NCBI GenBank assembly: GCA_033002965.1
Contig: JAURVB010009040.1
Location: 1-64,000 of the forward strand
DNA length: 64,000 nt
Reading direction: 5' to 3'
From: Piper betle
Lineage: Eukaryota; Streptophyta; Magnoliopsida; Piperales; Piperaceae
A program made the translations under genes and the position numbers. Each line of letters opens with the position of its first letter. The first letter of the stretch is position 1. Under the pieces are notes generated by a model. The model was given only the letters and a program-made list of their open reading frames with translations. It did not search any database and was not told the DNA's origin. Of the stretch, positions 47,600-59,061 are shown in pieces.

Positions 47600-48299
47600 T
47601 GTGCAAAAACACCCCAATTCGGTTCACCTGTGAACTGAACTGGAAATGCTACCGCGACCAAACATTCACTAATCTACTTAATTTGGTTATGCACACCCGA
47701 ATCTACCCTCAGTGTCTCACGATAGTGGTGAAAACATACAATGCATGGATGAAATGTTTAGGCTCTAATGTAGCTCTAGATGCATAATGTGATATGGCAA
47801 TAGTATTCAAAACAAAGCAGCTAGTTAAAAGTTCAGAAAACAAAGATTTGTACAACAAAATGGATACGGTTTCCCTAAAAGTGCAACAAGAAATATTTTA
47901 CATACATAACAATAAAAACTTAAAACAATACCAAAACATTTTACTTTTCACACACAATTACAACATAACCATTTTTATCTTCCTGAGTCAGGTCTCGACC
48001 ATATTAGTTCATCCCATTCAATTCTATTCATAATGCTATCCCATTGACCATTTCATTAAATTCACACTACATTCCCTGCAATAAAACATCATAACATTTT
48101 ATCCACATCATTCACAACAATTTATCGTATTACAATTCCCATTCCATTCGGTAGGTACATGTGTGCATGGTGCATCACTGCTCCTTAGCAGTCTCGAGAG
48201 CGCTTAATCATTCTGGTTCTCACATACATAAATAATACAAAAACGTCAGTAATGAGTGTTACTGATACAGAAATAACAAATAATCAAACTGGCACAGGA
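47600..48299. repeat. Family A LTR copy 2, left part
   Basis: It starts TGTGCAAAAACACCCCAATT and follows the family A order (CGGTTCACC, GGAAATGCTACCG, GTGTGCATGGTGCAT). It is cut at 48299, within GGCACAGGA, by copy 3; its continuation is 50585-50665. Confidence 0.75.
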
Positions 48300-50584
48300 T
48301 GTAACCCCCTATTTCAGTTCACCAGCGAACCAAAACAGGAAATGCTATCGACAACCGAACCCTTCGCTAATCTACTTAATTTGGTTAAGCCGATCTGGAT
48401 CTAACCTTAGTGTCTCAAGATGGTGATGCAAACATACAATGCATAGATGAGATGTTTAGGTTCTAACGTTGTTCTAAATAAATGTTGTGATATGCAATCA
48501 TATTCAAAACAAAACAAACACGTGAAAAGTTTGAAAAATAATTATTTTGAAACAAAACAGACAGAGTCTCCCCTAAAAGTGCAATAGGGACCACCATGTC
48601 AATGACAAATGTTATATATGGATAACAATAGAAATAGCAAACATAGAAAAACATGATGTTCTTCTCACAACATTTTCATTATCATCATTTTCCTTCTTCT
48701 GAGCTGAGTCTGGAGTCCATTTCCTAGCTTGTTCAATTCTAGTGGCAGTTATAATCACATGTAAAACATATTAGGGTTTTCTCACAACAATCCTGCAATA
48801 AAACATTCAAACATTTAATTCACAACTATTCACAACAGTACATCACACCACAATTTCTATTCTATTTGGTGGGTACATGCGTACATGGTATATTGTTGCT
48901 CATTCGTAGTCCCAACAATGCTCAATCATCCAGATTCTCACATACATACAAAATATAAAAATGTCAGTAACGAGTGTTACTAGTCCAGAAATAACTAATA
49001 ATCAGACTAGCACAGGAATGCTGGCTCTCCTATTAAATGAAATCATTCGTATACTTCTTCATAGAATATCTCATAAGGGCACTAATTATGAACCGTCGGC
49101 CTCAGTTTGACAGTGTCCCATTCTCACTTGTCAGGGGTCTCAACAAATTTTAAAATTATCCCTTGCGTGAGAAAATCAATTATCCTTTAGCCCTCTACAT
49201 TCTCCATATCACTCTTGGCCTTGAGCACAGAAGCCGAGAAAACTATATATGCATAGGTTGGGTAGGGATTACAATATAGTAGGTCTGAAGGCATCATGAT
49301 CTAGATCTGAGTTATCTAAAACAAATATGAGGGATCTCATCATAGAGTGTCATTAATCAGGAAATTTGTACGATTAAATAACCTGTGTAGAGTGGGATAC
49401 TATAAATCCACCACTCAATACATCTGGATACCTATTAAAACAAATCACGATAGAGTGAGAGAGTCAAACCAGAAGTGAGTCCTAAACGGACTTGGTAGAA
49501 GCTCCAATCGTGTCCATGCGCTTAAGTGGCGAGCTCCTACTTCGTACCTACATATCAGAAACTAAAAGCTAACGCCCACTATCTAAAATGATGCATTTAC
49601 ATCCAATATCACACTTACATCAAAGCACTCGCATCAATCCATATTAAGTTTTTCTAAGAAACGTTGCATTTGATTAATAACTCATACTTAATTTACTTAA
49701 TTAGTTCCTTATATTTATTTTAATACAATTCAAATCACACAAAATTCAAATCAAATCCTAGCATGTTGTGCTTACAATTATCAATTTTAATTAATTAGGT
49801 CGGAGCTAATTATACCTACCGTTGCCGGCGATCGGCGACGACTATGGTTTGTCTTTGAGGCTTGAATTTGGCACCTGGCAGCATCTAAAGTTCAATTAGG
49901 TTTAGCTGAACAAATTTAGCAAAAATCTGGTGTTTTTCGGTGAATTTTAGAGAATCTAATTTTTGGCAGTTTTCAACGGTTTTCCAGTGACCTTTTCGAC
50001 GAGGTGATCAGGGCTGTAGGCCCTTGGCTAGCTTCGGTGGTGGTGCTTGGGGGTGGGGAAGGGCTCCTGGGATCGAAGGGGGCAACCACAAGGTGATTCG
50101 GGGTGGTGACGAGGTGAAGATGAGGAAGTGTCAAGGAAGGGTTAGGGTGGCAATTTCGTAAATGAAATTTGACTTGACTCCGACTTGAGTAAAAAATAAT
50201 AACTAACTCCTAATAAATAAATTTTTTTTCAAAAAAGATGGAAAAATACTATAAAATATAATATACTTCATAACATCAAAATAAAATTTTCTACAACTAA
50301 TAACCTACCCAAACTTCTATATAACATGTCCTAATGCGTTATTCAGTCTAAAAATAATTGTACAATCAAATATAAAAAATAACTACATATTGTTATATAC
50401 TCAAATAACTCATTTCTCATCATTTTTTAAAATTATCATCATATGCTCAGGTGCACTTAACCCTCATCGCTCATAACACAAGGCTGGCCTTGGCTCAGCA
50501 CGCGAGTCATGAAACTAACTCCACTCAAAACGACGGTTAAATTAATTGATTCATTACTGTAAAACTTTGACTTGAGTCACGGGT
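48300..50584. mobile_element. Family A LTR copy 3, nested in copy 2
   Basis: It starts TGTAACCCCCTATTTC and ends ..CTTGAGTCACGGGT, lacking the last six bases (TTTACA) seen in the solo LTR. It is colinear with 37678-40447, including CATAGGTTGGGTAGGGATTA and the GC-rich block at 49980-50130. Copy 2 sequence (CTGACTCCCTTGTTAAATGA) resumes directly after it. No target duplication survives. Confidence 0.75.
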
Positions 50585-50665
50585 CTGACTCCCTTGTTAA
50601 ATGAAATCATTCATCTACTTCTGCAATAAAAACTCTCATAAGGGAACTAATCAAGAGCCCTTAGC
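50585..50665. repeat. Family A LTR copy 2, right part
   Basis: CTGACTCCCTTGTTAAATGA..TCTCATAAGGGAACTAAT aligns to copy 3 at 49020-49085, so copy 2 resumes after the nested insertion and then ends. Confidence 0.7.
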
Positions 50666-52292
50666 CTTCGTCGGTTCGATGGGGCCAAAGGCCCTCTTGC
50701 TGGGAAAAGAAATCGTGTGAAATATAAAATTAAATACTACGAATGAGGAATAAACACTCAAGATTTTTATGTGGTTCCTTAGGGTTCAACTTGAATCCCT
50801 AAGTCAGTCCATAGTATGATTGATACTCACAATCCACTATTTCTTCTTTGACTTTACACTTTACATAAAATAGTGAATTTTGCCGCCTTTGAATAAATTT
50901 GTCTTTGAGATCTTTGATTCCAATGCCCTGGTTCATCCCTTTCTGATCTTCAAATATTCAAAATAACCTCACCACAATTTCTAGAGCATCCAAAAATGAT
51001 GGGGTAGAAAGTTTCGTCTCAATCCAAGGTTGGGAAGGCCTTCAAATTATTTTCGGAGTGATAATAAGCTTGGACAGGACCACTTCGTGTTGGTTCAAAC
51101 CAAGAAAATGTTGGACCAGACTATTTGGCATACACAGATGCTGGGATTTACTAGTGTGCTCAGGCTATAGGTGGTGTACACTATGCTAGTTTCAATCTGG
51201 GTCACGGGTGGTCATGGACACAATTTGGCTTCACTGTCACGGTCCGGGTCGGTTCGAAAATCCAACTAGATCGTTGGTTAGCGGGATGTGGTCGCATACA
51301 TGAACATCATAAATGGGCCCGACAGGTGAGACTCTTGTTGGTGGTCCGACGGTTTGTGGTAGCAGTAGTGATGGTGGAAAGTCCCGGCGGAGTTGGTTTT
51401 TGGTAGAGTTTTTCGTCATTTTCCGGTGAAGGTAGCGGCTTATTATGGCTGTACTTGATTTGGGTTTGTACTCAGTAGACAAGGGTGATCGATTGAAGGC
51501 GGCAACTTGTTCTGAGGTGGCTCTAGTTGGTCGGACAAAGGCTAGAAAGATGACCACGTGCTGGTGACTCTTCTCGACGAGCAAATCTTAACTCGAGTTT
51601 ATTGATGGTGTTGAGGAGAGTCGGGTGGCAGTGTCTATCTAGATTAGTGGGTTGGCCGTACACATGACAACAAGGTCTAGCTGCTTGATGCTTCGACGAG
51701 CCACTTCTCGAAGCTTTTCTGGCGACTGAGCTACTTCTTTGGAGGTGGCTCTCAGTTGGATTTTTTTCCCGGTTGTGAAGGGATCCATTGGAGGTTGTGG
51801 TGTGGCCAGTGATGGCTTGGGATCCATCAGAGGTTCGTGGTTGTGGTGTGGCTAGTGGAGGCCGAAAAATAGGCTGCTTCATGGTGGTTTACAATTCTAG
51901 CAGGGAGCTTTTCTAGGCTTTTCTGGCGAGGGTGGCTATGATAGCGGTAGTTCTCGGTTGGGTTGTGTCGAGGGCATTCCAAACTTTCATCTGGTAGGCT
52001 TGGGGATCTCCATAGATAAATCTTTAGTAAGGGGCTCGTCCCCTTCTTTCTTCCTTTCCTGCTTCTTTCTTCTGCTCATCTTCTCTCTTCTTTTTTCTGT
52101 CAATGTACGAGCCCCCTTCACTGCTTTTTTCCTCTGTCATTTATAGAAGTCTAAAGGGAGTTTCACAGTTCTACAATTCGAAGCTTCAAATCATACCCTC
52201 CCCCTTGGTTGGTTCTGAATTGATGGCCTGAAATCTTCACCCGCCTCCTCTTATCCACTCCTTATCCTCTTCCTTTGATTTTGGAACCACTA
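50666..52292. other. Unassigned, probably LTR-derived sequence
   Basis: Minus-strand frames at 51237-51584 and 51523-51882 are Ser/Pro/Arg-rich with no domain. CTTTTCTGGCGA, followed by further similar sequence, recurs at 51713 and 51915, and GGTTGTGGTGTGGC recurs near 51792 and 51840. No gene or terminal repeats recognised. Confidence 0.45.
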
Positions 52293-53500
52293 TGTAACGA
52301 CCCGCTCGAACCAGCCCGAGTGTTACTTAAAAAGTTAAATTGATGTAAACATAACTTCAAGAACATGAATCAATAACATGAATTCTAATATGGCAATAAG
52401 TCTAGAATTTATAAATCATCAAAATAAAACGTGTTTTTATAGCATGCGACAATGCATAAAATAAACTAACTCAAAGTCCCACAGTCTCGAACCGTTTCCC
52501 ATAGTCACATTTATAACACAAGAGAATAAAAAGGAAGTCCAATTTATTATCAATTCACCAAACCTTGGTTGATAAAAGAAACCCCAACCACACTTTTATT
52601 CTTCAGTCCAAAGCTATTCACATATGGGGGCAATTCCACATTAGTGATAAAACCACTAAGCTGCATAATTAAATGAAACAAGTCAATATAATCCCTATTA
52701 TCATTTCACGAGACTTTTAGTTGTTATGAGCCTATGCCGAGCTCTTAATATGCTAGGAGGGATGGCCACCCCATCCAGCTCAATCCCATGCATGCACACA
52801 CACGTTACGTGGCCCACGGCTTGTAGTTGCAGATATTTGCCATTCACTCACCCTCTCAGTATCACAAGTGCATAATGAGCCGTCTTGCGCCATTGTGCCC
52901 TGTCACCCCTTTAGGCATGGGGGCAGGTAGATTTAACCGGGTAAATAATAAAATGGGAAAATAATTAACCATGTAGAATTAACCGGGTAGAGAATATAAT
53001 ACGTTTGGTCCTTCCGGGACCGCGTCGAATATATTATTTTTTTTTCACAGTCTTTACAACTCATAAGACGATAGAGACTGCAACTCAATTATCCTAACCC
53101 AACCAATTACATAGCATAGGACATTAATGCAGCAACAACAAAACAAAACGACCATGAATTGATGAAATAACAAAACTTTACATGACAATCATGAGTTGAT
53201 GAAGCAGCAGAAGTTTACATGACGATCATGAATTGCATGAAAACTAAGAGTAGGGAAATAGGAAGGATACCCAAGCAAGGAAGAAGCCGGCTCTGGAAGA
53301 GGAGAAGAAGATGAGAGTAGGTGGCTAGGGTGAGGAAGAGAAGAAATAGGTGGCTAGGGTGAGGATGACGCCCCCTCACAAAAATATAAAATGAGAATGA
53401 CGGCTAGCGTATGGGAAAACACCCCAACACCCGTATTTCATTTAACGGGGTAAAGAACAAAATATAATATTTAACCGGGTAGAGAACATCTTTTCACCAA
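52293..53500. repeat. GACCCG-type repeat (family B), copy 3
   Basis: It starts TGTAACGACCCGCTCGAA and shares its first ~450 bp with copy 1 and most of that with copy 2. It then jumps to the AACCGGGTA tail and the TCTTTACA end (53051-53058) seen at 36581. A further stretch, 53260-53500, matches copy 2 at 36290-36480. Internal minisatellite and GC block are absent, so this is a rearranged copy. Confidence 0.65.
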
Positions 53501-54284
53501 AAGCTTTCAAACAAGAGAGAGAGCACGTAGAGAGATAGGGAAGGAAGAAGACACCAAGGTAGAGACAGAGGGATGGCTAGGGTTGCAAAATAGAAGAAGT
53601 TCAACTCCCTAATGCCTTATATCCTCCCCTAATTCACACTTGTCCTAGAATGCCCTCTTCCTAATTCTAAAATACTAAACTACCATTAGACCCCTACATG
53701 GATCCTAAACGTTACACTTAGACAAGCTTATCCATAACCATTAATCGTAATTGACTCATAAGTCCAATTAGAATCTTTGGCTACCCAAATATGATTGGCT
53801 TTACTTAAATCCACCCAAAGGTATAAAATAAGTATTTAACCTCTTAAACATCTTAAAAAAATGACAAACATCTTGTAAGTGATATAGACTCGGTTCACAT
53901 GTGACCGTGTCCACTTTGTTCACCATAGCCTAAACATTGTCTGATTTCTTATTCTATAAAATTTAACTTGACCGATAATTCCTAATTGAGATAGAACATT
54001 AGAAAAATAATTAACATGGCTAAACCCAATAAAATCAACTGCATAATTTGAAGAATTCTAAATATCTTGATATTAGTCTTGACTAAATATACAAAGAAAA
54101 ACTTTTATGGGCTGAAAAATAAAGAGTCTACTACTAATATCTTCTCCAGAGAAGAAGAAGATAATAAAAACTAAGTAATAATAGTAAAAGTACCATTTAT
54201 TAAAATCTCAAGCAATCACATTTTGATCTGTGTACCTACACCGATTGAGACTTTACCTGATAAAAAAAGTGATAGGAAGAGTAC
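53501..54284. repeat. LTR-derived debris
   Basis: 53870-53930 matches the left edge of the window (250-300), and 54048-54180 matches the gypsy C LTR fragment at 41364-41512. No coding sequence. Confidence 0.5.
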
Positions 54285-55035
54285 TAGTTGTAAAGGTTTG
54301 ACCCAATTAGCACAAACTGATGGGCTTAATTATCTTTCCAAAAGTGATTGATCAAGTTGAAGATCTTAAGCACATCCTCATTAATATATTGGATTTTACC
54401 TTACTAGGTATTTCTTGTAGGACTAACTTAACTTTTTAGGGGGATTTTACATTCCACCCACCTTAAGGAAATTTTGTCTTTGAAATTCCTTTCTTATATA
54501 TCACCATCCATCCAACATTATATTGGATTCGCTCTGATACCACTTGAAAGGGCCCAACCTAATTGATGCATACTGATGGGCTTAGTCATCTTTTCAAAAG
54601 CAATTAATCAAAAATGTAATATCCCCCTAAAAAGTAAAGTTAATCTTACATTCAATACCTACCGTGGTAAGATCTAATCTATTAGTGAAGATGTGCTTAA
54701 GATTTTCAACTTGATTAATCACTTTTAAAGAGATGATAAAGCCCATTACTTTGCACTAATTAGGTCGGGCCTTTATAGGTGGTATCAAAGCCAACCCAGG
54801 ACCTTGTCTGATGGACAGTGGTATACGTCAAGAAAAATGAATTTCGAGAACAAAATTTCCCTAAAGTGAGTAAAATATAATATGCCCCAAAAGTTAAATT
54901 AGTCTTATATCTAATATCTATTGGGGATAACATCAAATATATTAATGGGTTGTGCTTAAGATCTTCAACTTGATTAATCACTTTTCAAGAGATGACTAAG
55001 TCCATCAGTTTGCATTAATTGGGTTGGGCCTTTAC
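54285..55035. repeat. Cluster of four LTR-end copies in alternating orientation
   Basis: Two copies read TGCACTAATTAGGTCGGGCC-like outward on the plus strand (ending near 54778 and 55035). Two read the same on the minus strand (starting near 54289 and 54546). Words such as CTTAAGATCTTCAACTTGAT and GATGGGCTTA recur in both directions. Confidence 0.75.
54528..54800. repeat. Head-to-head LTR ends with divergent primer binding sites
   Basis: The left outer edge is the complement of TGGTATCAGAGC (54530-54541). The right outer edge is TGGTATCAAAGCC (54780-54792). Both are initiator-Met-tRNA-type primer binding sites. Between them the LTR-end sequences run as an inverted repeat (arms about 70 bp). 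Confidence 0.7.
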
Positions 55036-55410
55036 ATTAGTGGAGCTTGTTTCTTCCTTGGATATTGGCTTGTTTCATGGATATGCAAAAAGCTAAGCTC
55101 CACTGCTCTTTCCACTATGGAAGCCAAATACATCTCTGCTGGGCTTGGTGTGCTCAAATTCAATGGATGCTACACACTCTCCAAGAAATGAAGGGATCGC
55201 CTCTTTATTGTGATAGCACAAGTGCAATTAGTATCACCAAGAATCCCATGCTACACTCTAGGACCAAGCACATTGACATCAAGTACTACTTCATCCAAGA
55301 GCATGTTCAACAAGGAGACATTGACATACAATACATCTTAATGGATCAAGAAATTGGAGATATCTACATAAACCACTTGGAGAACAAAGGTATTCAAAAC
55401 TAAGGTATGA
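55035..55410 (+). mobile_element. Ty1/copia RNase H C-terminal fragment
   Basis: The plus strand reads SWICKKLSSTALSTMEAKYI (one frame) then, after a frameshift near 55140, SPLYCDSTSAISITKNPMLH, SRTKHIDIKYYFIQEHV and IQYILMDQEIGDIYINHLEN. This is the end of a Copia polyprotein (family: STAEAEY, CDNxSAIxIxKNPxxHxRTKHI). The rest of pol is absent. Confidence 0.88.
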
Positions 55411-55889
55411 TTTGGGCATTATGACCAACCATCTTGAAGGTGAGTTCTCCTCCCTATGTAACTCTTCCCTTGTATGCTTTATTGTATTTTTCTGAGATGA
55501 CAAAGGGGGAGAGTGTGAATGAGTTGTAGGGGTAAACTCTAGGGGGAGTGTGAGCACTTGTGTAGGGGGAGTGTTGGGAGTTATCATCTCATGAGCCTAA
55601 TATACTTTTTGAAAAATTAATGATAATGACTAACTCATTTAGAGTTATCATTCTCTAGTTGGTCATTGGTTGCATGGCAAGAACATCATTTGCATTGCAT
55701 TCCATCATGGCATCTTAAATTGTTTTGGACAAACCTTGTATGTAGGGATTCAACAATGGAGATGCATGGGCTAGCAATGAAAAGCTTAAAGTGTTTGAAG
55801 ATTGAGGATCACCACATCAAGCTTAAGGAATGCATCATTAAGATTGGAAACACCACACTTGGAGAGTTCACAACACATGGATGTTGTCA

Positions 55890-57442
55890 TCATCAAAAAG
55901 GGGGAGATTGTTAGAACCTTGTTTTGATGAGATAACGACACTTAAACTCTCTAAGTGTAAGCTAGGCAAACCAAGCAACCAAAAAGGAAAACATCACTAC
56001 AAAAATGGAGAGAAGTGTTGAAGTATTCAACAATTAGGTAAAGTTCGGACAAGGTTTCAAGAACCAAAGACAATAGAACAGAAACAAAATTGAGAAGAAA
56101 CTGCATTTGAACAAGGTGTCTGTTAGACGTTTAGCCGTCAAAATCCAAGGAAGTAGTGAAGTCAAATTTTGGTCAAACATTCGGCGACACATTCGACAAC
56201 CAAAGGGATCTTCAGCAAGACTACTGAAAACCAATGGTGGACTTCAAAGCTCACAGTAGAATCAGTAAAATTTAGGAAGATGTTTGGTTTGGTGATTGGT
56301 CATGTGTTCAGTAGGCGAAGCTAAAGAATCTGATGTGGCTGTGGTTTAAATGATCATTTGGTCGACGATCGTCAATTGTTTGGCAATTGAATGATATGAT
56401 TTTCAATAAAAATAGTCTTTGTCTAAAGACAAAAGAGGGATTTAAAGCCAAACGAGTCTATTTCTCAGAGAGGCAATGTTACCCTAGAAATAGGGCCTTT
56501 GAGAGTGATTTAACAATCCTCTTGCTACCCTATTGAGTTTCTAGTGGATTTGATACACTATTGGATCAAATTTGAGAAACAAGCTTGACCTGGGAAGGGA
56601 TACCTATTAACTTGTGTTCTAGGTGCGACATTTGTACCAATGAGTGTTCAATTATAGTGAAGATTACTTTATAAACTCCTTAGGTTGGGAGTAGGTGTGT
56701 AAAGGTTCTTGCTTGAGGAAAGGAGGAGCTTAGAGAAGGGTGTAATCTCCATAAGTGTGAAGTCTCAAGGTGTTTGAGGCTTGGTTGAATTAGGATCCTT
56801 GGCACTTTGGGATTGTGGAGGAAAGCTTGCTAGAGGCTCCAAGGGTGTTTGGAGTGCAAACTTCCGTGGTACTTATGGAGTGCTTGTGAAGAAGTCTTAA
56901 GTTCGTTTGCTTGTAAAGAAACAAGTGGTTTGCCTAGTGGAGCTATGAAGAGCTACTCACCAAACGATTTGGTGAGCTAGAAGAAAGTGTACCAAGTTAG
57001 GAACCTCTTAAAAAAATTGTTTGTGTCCTGTCTCCCTTCTCTCTAATTGTGTGATTTCACTTATTTGATTATACACTTGTTTGCACACCTCTTAACTTCC
57101 TTGAGTTTGACCTTAGTTATGGTTGGACGTTAAGTTTACACAAGCTTTAGGCCACTTTGTTACTTATATAGTTTTGACTTGTTTTACAATACAAATACCA
57201 ACTTGGAATTAAACTTCTTGTGCCTCACATACACCAATTAGGTTCGTATTATTTGCCTTGCTCATTTATTATTTGTCCTTTTGCTCTTAATTGTTTATTT
57301 ATCACTTTAGTTAGTCCATACTTGTAATATTTATAAGGTCGTAAGGATTGTGGTGATCTAACCACTTACTTGAGTATTTGTACTTATCTCCTCCAACATT
57401 AGGTTGCCTTTAAAAGATAAAGCTTCTAACTTAATCCCCAAC
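55890..57442 (+). repeat. Copia polypurine tract and probable 3' LTR
   Basis: AAAAAGGGGGAGAT (about 55895-55908) is a Copia-type polypurine tract, followed at 55909 by TGTTAGAACC as LTR start. A candidate LTR end CCCCAACA lies at 57435-57442, giving about 1.5 kb. No matching 5' LTR is in the window, so the right boundary is a guess. Similar purine tracts at 55500 and 55553 suggest more than one LTR end here. Confidence 0.5.
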
Positions 57443-58920
57443 AAGATTAGGCCATAAGCAGTTCAAAGTTTACTTTTTTAGTTCATAAAAATGTCAAATT
57501 TACCAAGTCATTTATAGATTACATCGAACAGTGCATAATTGACATAAATCAAACCATGCAATTCCTAATCCATGAAATTCAACTCAAAGCCACTCAAAAT
57601 CAAGCAAACATAACATGATTCTAACCCTATTTGTTATGGATAACTATGGATGTATCATGCATGACAAAATTAGTGGGGAAAATAGGGGGAAATGTGAAGT
57701 ACTTCTTTGATATCGAAATTGAAGCTTGGAGAACCGTAGGTTGATTTTTTAGAGCTTGGATTTTGGTCGTGGGTTTGGTTGTGTAATGGAGTGGAGAGGT
57801 GTGGAGAAGGGTTTTGGGGGAGATGAAGTCAAAGGAGTGGGACACCGTAGCGCTGGCTGCTGAAAAATGCTCTTAAAGGGGGTTTCAAGCAAAGGGTAGA
57901 GTGGTTGAACTAGGCTGTTCTAGGATTATTGAGGGCTAGCCCTAAGGCTGGACTAGGGCTACAAAGGTACTCCACAAATGCCATGCATCTAAATACTAAT
58001 CTACCAAATGCAAAACACAGGAACATGGCGCTAGTCTACTAACTAATAACACATTATATAGCAAGTGCTGAATTATACTAATTTTACGGTTCAATGATAT
58101 GTTTTTACTTAATATCTTAAATGTCCCTATATTTTGAATTGGGTTTGGATAAAATCAAACCAAACTAATTTCTTTTATATAAGGCACTTTAAAAAAAATC
58201 ATATGGGTGACCAAGGCCAACATTTGTTACCATATCCGATCATGATGTGGTTGTTGCGGCCAGAACGGGCTCGGGTGAATGCTCCATGGCCGGATTTGGC
58301 TAGATCAAGCTAGTTGGAGGTTGCTTGTGGCCAAATTTAGTCATAGATGGTAGTAACTACAGCTGCTCATATTATTTTTATAATTTTATTTTGCAAAAGT
58401 GTTGTAAAAGATTGTTTAAAGTGCTGGTTTGATTCTAGTTTTCTAATTAAAATAAATTAAATTTTACTCAAACTCAAATCAAAATACATGGTATTTAAGC
58501 TATTAAAGAAAAAAGTTATATAATTTCGTATAAAATCTACTTTTAATAATAAAAGGGTCACTTAATTAAAAGTATGAATTTTAACCTATCAGAATTTAAT
58601 AAAATAAAAAATAATAAATAAATTGTTATAGTTTATCTTTTTTTTAATTAGGAACTATCATTAAGGTCAATTAAAATTTATACCAAAGATATTAAATTAT
58701 TATATTTTATCATATTATTTAATAAAAAATTATTTATAAAATTAAAATTTATCTGTAATATAAATCTTATATAATGTGATATCTTAAGTAACAATACCAA
58801 AATATTAATAATACTCCTTTTCGTCCTTTAATTGTAAATTTTTTTTATTTTTATTTATGGTTCTTTAAAATGATCCGATTTTGAGTAGGTAAACTGTCAA
58901 TTCCCATAAGTTGCCATTAA
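57443..58920. other. Intergenic sequence upstream of the prolyl hydroxylase gene
   Basis: 57600-58060 resembles LTR debris (a low-complexity minus-strand frame, no domain). 58380-58880 is very AT-rich. The P4H promoter should lie in the last part, but I cannot point to a convincing TATA box or start site. Confidence 0.45.
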
Positions 58921-59061
58921 GTGCGGAGACTTGACACCAGTGGGCGCCGCGCTTTCCTAACGCGCCTGCTGTTTGGTACGCAAGTCATCACCCGACCTTT
59001 GTGGTCTACTGTCCCAGCTTCTTCCGTCTTCCATCACCCTATAGCCTCTCTCCCACCGAGA

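Noticed and set aside
58921..59061. N-terminal extension of the prolyl hydroxylase
   Set aside because: The upstream in-frame stretch has no ATG, and the ATG at 59062 gives a proper signal/anchor sequence.
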